A DNA stretch of 41,864 nt from Streptomyces jumonjinensis. GTDB taxonomy: Bacteria > Actinomycetota > Actinomycetes > Streptomycetales > Streptomycetaceae. The stretch lies in assembly GCF_009600885.1 (NCBI RefSeq), contig NZ_VCLA01000047.1, positions 1-41,864 of the forward strand, in the 5' to 3' direction. Shown piece after piece: positions 39,301-41,864 of this stretch (within the stretch, counting starts at the first letter, position 1; every line of letters starts with the position of its first letter). The position numbers and the translations under genes were made by a program. Below the pieces are notes generated by a model. It ran no database searches and had not been told where the DNA came from. It saw only the letters and a list, made by a program, of their open reading frames with translations.

Positions 39301-39342
39301 CCTCCGGAGCGTTTCGCGCCGCTCATCACCATTTCAGGTGGT

Positions 39343-39389
39343 TTTCCCGTGGTATCGGCCGGTGATCCGGCGCGGCGGACCACGGGAAA
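39343..39389 (+). terminator. terminator hairpin after the SRPBCC gene
   Basis: TTTCCCGTGGT (39343-39353) pairs with ACCACGGGAAA (39379-39389), with an inner GCCGG-TGAT-CCGGC stem (39358-39371). It starts 42 bp after the stop. Confidence 0.7.
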
Positions 39390-39563
39390 GCCCCTTCGGT
39401 GCGCCCGCCCCGCCTCTCCCGCCCCGTACAACGGAGCACAGCCGCACCGGAAGTGCGCGGGCGCACGACTTCTTCGGCCGTTGCCCCGCGCGCGGTGTGC
39501 GCAGGCCCGTACCGTGGGTGGCGAGGCCGCGCATCCCGGCGGCGGGGAAGGAGCCTTCCACCC

Positions 39564-41864
39564 ATGGACCGTGGTGCGCCGCCGAGCGAGCCACAGCGGT
39601 ACGCCGTGGGCCGGATGCCGCTCGCCGTGGTCGTCGTGGACCGGAGCGGCCTGGTCTCCCACTGGTCGGCCGGCGCGCGACAGCTCTTCGGGCCCACCCG
39701 CGAGTCCGCGGTGGGCAGCCCCGCACTCGATCTGCTCCCGGTCTCCGGAGCGCTCGCCCCGGCCGGCGAGTACGCGGCGTACGACGGCGGTCCGGGACTG
39801 GACGGACCGCTGACCGGCCGTACGCTCTACCCCACCGCGGGCCGGGCCCGGCTCTCCGGCCCCGGGCGGGCCCGGGTCGACGCGCTGTGGTGGGCGTACC
39901 CCATGGCCGGACCCGGGGACGAGCGGCTGATCGTCCTGGCCACGGACGCCGCCCGGTTCGCCGAGGACGGAGAGGGCGGCGAGGGCGAGCGGGGACGCCG
40001 GATAGCGCCCGGATTCGCACCGCACACCGAAGTGCCCGGCGCGGACGCGCTCGCGCGGGCACTGCCGGAGCTCCTTCCCGGGCTGAGCGTCCGGGACTCG
40101 GCCCGGATCGTCTCCCAGCTCCTCGACCTCGGCTATCCGGTCCTGGAATTCAGCCGTCACGACCGGGTCCCGGTCATCCCCGACGGGGCGGCGGCCCAGT
40201 GCGCCGAGCCCGGCCGGTCCGCCGCCGGAGCCGGGGCGGACCCGCCCTACGCGGCCGTGCGCGAGCGCCTGGAGTTCCTGAACGAGGTCAGCGGACGCAT
40301 CGGCTCCTCGCTCGATCTCGCCCGGACCGTCCAGGAGATCAGCACCGCCGTCGTACCGCGCTTCGCCGACATCGCCGACGTCTATCTGCGGGAACAGGTC
40401 GTCGCGGGCGAGGGATTCCTCGGCGGACCGCCGGACGCCACCACGCTCTGGCACCGGGTCGCCGTCGAACAGGCCGGCGAGCCGGGCCGCTGGGACGATC
40501 CGGTGCCGGTCGGGGAGTCCCTGCCCTTCCCCGAGCACACCCCCTTCTTCCAGTGCGTCACCACCGGCGAACCGGTGCTGGTGCCCCGGATCGACGAGCC
40601 CATGGCCGCCGCCATCGCCGCACGGTTCGAGAAGCGGGACATCCGGCCGCTGATCAACGGCCGTTCCCTGCTGGCCGTGCCGCTGACGGCGCGCGACGCG
40701 GTCCTCGGGTTCATGATCCTGCTGCGCCGCCCGGGCCGCGCCGACTTCACCGCCATGGACCGGGGCACCGGAGCGGAGCTGGCCGCCCGCGCCGGTCTGG
40801 TCCTCGACAACGCCCGGATGTACACCTACCAGGAGAACGCCGCCGGGACCCTCCAGGACTCGATGCTGCCGCAGGCCGCGCCGAAGGGAGCCGGCTGCGA
40901 CATCGCCGCCCGCTATCTCCCCGCCACCCTGCTCGGCCGGGTCGGCGGCGACTGGTTCGACACCGTCAAGCTGCCGGGCGCGCGCACCGCGCTGGTGGTC
41001 GGCGATGTGATGGGCCATGGCATCGACTCGGCGGCGATGATGGGACGGCTCCGTACGGCCGTACAGACCATGGCCGCCCTCGATCTGCCGCCCGCGCGAC
41101 TGCTGAGCCAGCTGGACGCACTCGCCCAGCGGCTCGGCGAGAGCTCGCTCGCCACCTGTCTGTACGCCGTCTACGACCCCATCCGCGAGGAGCTGGTGAT
41201 CGCGAACGCGGGGCATGTGCCGCCGGTGATCGTCCGCGCCGCCGACGGCCGCGGCGAGCTGCTCGAACTGCCGACGGGGGCACCTATCGGCGTCGGCCGG
41301 GTGCCCTTCGAGTCCGTCACCGTGCCGGTGGCGCCCGGCGACCGGCTGGTCATGTGCACGGACGGGCTGGTGGAGGTGCGGGGCGAGGACATCGCCGTGG
41401 GCCTGGCCGCGCTCTGCGAGTCCGCGGCCCATCCCGCCGCCTCCATGGACGACGCCTGCGACACCATCATCCGCACCCTGCGCGCCAAGGGCGGGCGGAA
41501 GGACGATCTCGCACTGCTGATGGCCCGGTTCAACGGCATTCCCGAGGAGTCGGTGGCGTCCTGGGAGCTGACGCTGGAGCCGGCGGAGGCCCCCAGGTTA
41601 CGGCGACTGGTCCGCGGGCAGCTGCGCTCCTGGGGGCTCTCCCCGCTGCTGGAGACGGTGGAGCTGCTGGTCGGCGAGGTGGTCGCCAATGCCGTACGCC
41701 ATGCGCGCGGGCACCGTGCCGAACTGCGGCTGGTGCTGGCCGGGTCCCTCCAGTGCGAGCTGATGGACGAGGACCCCACCCTGCCGACGCTCTGTGACGC
41801 GGGGCCGCTGGCGGAGTCGGGCCGGGGACTGCGGGTGGTCGCCGCGCTGGCGCGGGAGTGGGGG
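39564..41864 (+). CDS. PAS-GAF-PP2C (SpoIIE-type) phosphatase with C-terminal anti-sigma-like kinase domain (3' end beyond window)
   Basis: 767 codons are open to the right edge, so the C-terminus is missing. The order is: a PAS domain (about residues 15-120, PLAVVVVDRSGLVSHWSAGA), a GAF domain (about 235-420, LNEVSGRIGSSLDLARTVQE to ARAGLVLDNARMYTYQE), a PP2C/SpoIIE phosphatase (about 430-640, VGGDWFDTV with the metal aspartate near residue 462, VVGDVMGHGIDSAAMMG, VMCTDGLVEVRG, KDDLALLMARF) and the start of an RsbW-like HATPase (about 650 on, LLVGEVVANAVRHARG). Such proteins switch anti-sigma antagonists in partner-switching pathways. AAGGAG stands 10 nt before ATG 39564. No partner gene is within the window. 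Confidence 0.9.
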   Translation, partial: MDRGAPPSEPQRYAVGRMPLAVVVVDRSGLVSHWSAGARQLFGPTRESAVGSPALDLLPVSGALAPAGEYAAYDGGPGLDGPLTGRTLYPTAGRARLSGPGRARVDALWWAYPMAGPGDERLIVLATDAARFAEDGEGGEGERGRRIAPGFAPHTEVPGADALARALPELLPGLSVRDSARIVSQLLDLGYPVLEFSRHDRVPVIPDGAAAQCAEPGRSAAGAGADPPYAAVRERLEFLNEVSGRIGSSLDLARTVQEISTAVVPRFADIADVYLREQVVAGEGFLGGPPDATTLWHRVAVEQAGEPGRWDDPVPVGESLPFPEHTPFFQCVTTGEPVLVPRIDEPMAAAIAARFEKRDIRPLINGRSLLAVPLTARDAVLGFMILLRRPGRADFTAMDRGTGAELAARAGLVLDNARMYTYQENAAGTLQDSMLPQAAPKGAGCDIAARYLPATLLGRVGGDWFDTVKLPGARTALVVGDVMGHGIDSAAMMGRLRTAVQTMAALDLPPARLLSQLDALAQRLGESSLATCLYAVYDPIREELVIANAGHVPPVIVRAADGRGELLELPTGAPIGVGRVPFESVTVPVAPGDRLVMCTDGLVEVRGEDIAVGLAALCESAAHPAASMDDACDTIIRTLRAKGGRKDDLALLMARFNGIPEESVASWELTLEPAEAPRLRRLVRGQLRSWGLSPLLETVELLVGEVVANAVRHARGHRAELRLVLAGSLQCELMDEDPTLPTLCDAGPLAESGRGLRVVAALAREWG

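Overview
The window is high-GC actinobacterial DNA with strong third-position GC bias, GTG and TTG starts, Tat-type leaders, F420-type enzymes, class III hairpins between genes and an actinobacterial SOS box. All of this fits Streptomyces or a close relative. From memory, the block ada-alkA / ogt / pssA / psd / acyl-CoA dehydrogenase / maoC / citE-like / meaA / ccr / tetR / double 3-hydroxyacyl-CoA dehydrogenase resembles the chromosomal region of S. coelicolor around SCO6461-SCO6476; this was not checked against a database. I saw no tRNA, rRNA, transposase, CRISPR array or phage gene.

Layout. 1-3.6 kb: a Tat-exported protein of unknown function cut by the left edge, an isochorismatase-like hydrolase, a divergent GlxA-type regulator and a small PPOX/F420 enzyme. 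3.7-8.5 kb: a co-directional operon for reductive pyrimidine or hydantoin breakdown (amidohydrolase of the beta-ureidopropionase type, class III aminotransferase, dihydropyrimidinase, luciferase-like oxidoreductase). 8.6-12.5 kb: a lipoate-protein ligase with its accessory domain in front, a gamma-glutamyltransferase-family protein and an inositol-monophosphatase-like phosphatase. 12.7-19.4 kb: a nucleotidyltransferase, an FAD oxidoreductase overlapping a macrodomain gene, the alkylation repair pair Ada-AlkA and Ogt, and a NUDIX / ADP-ribosylglycohydrolase pair. 19.5-21.0 kb: phosphatidylserine synthase and decarboxylase, which together make phosphatidylethanolamine. 21.2-27.3 kb: a tightly coupled five-gene ethylmalonyl-CoA pathway operon on the minus strand (ccr, ecm, CoA ester lyase, maoC, acyl-CoA dehydrogenase). 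27.7-30.6 kb: a secreted GH95-type glycosidase lying between ccr and a TetR gene. 31-34 kb: that TetR regulator and a two-module 3-hydroxyacyl-CoA dehydrogenase. 34.2-41.9 kb: a HEAT-repeat protein, a secreted protein divergent from a membrane-anchored XRE regulator, a RidA protein, a radical SAM protein behind an SOS box, an SRPBCC protein, and a PAS-GAF-PP2C-kinase-domain signalling protein cut by the right edge.

How the genes work together. The ethylmalonyl-CoA enzymes turn acetoacetyl/crotonyl-CoA into ethylmalonyl-, methylsuccinyl-, mesaconyl- and methylmalyl-CoA, feeding both central metabolism and polyketide extender units. The hydroxyacyl-CoA dehydrogenase could supply the entry reactions and the TetR protein is the obvious candidate regulator. 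The most interesting points are: the apparently inactivated N-terminal half of the double dehydrogenase; the membrane XRE regulator sharing a cluster of TGGAA boxes with a secreted protein; the FAD oxidoreductase-macrodomain coupling inside an ADP-ribose-themed neighbourhood; the phased TACGT boxes before the pyrimidine operon; and the SOS box touching the -10 of the radical SAM gene. No wholly unknown multi-gene system can be proven from the sequence alone.
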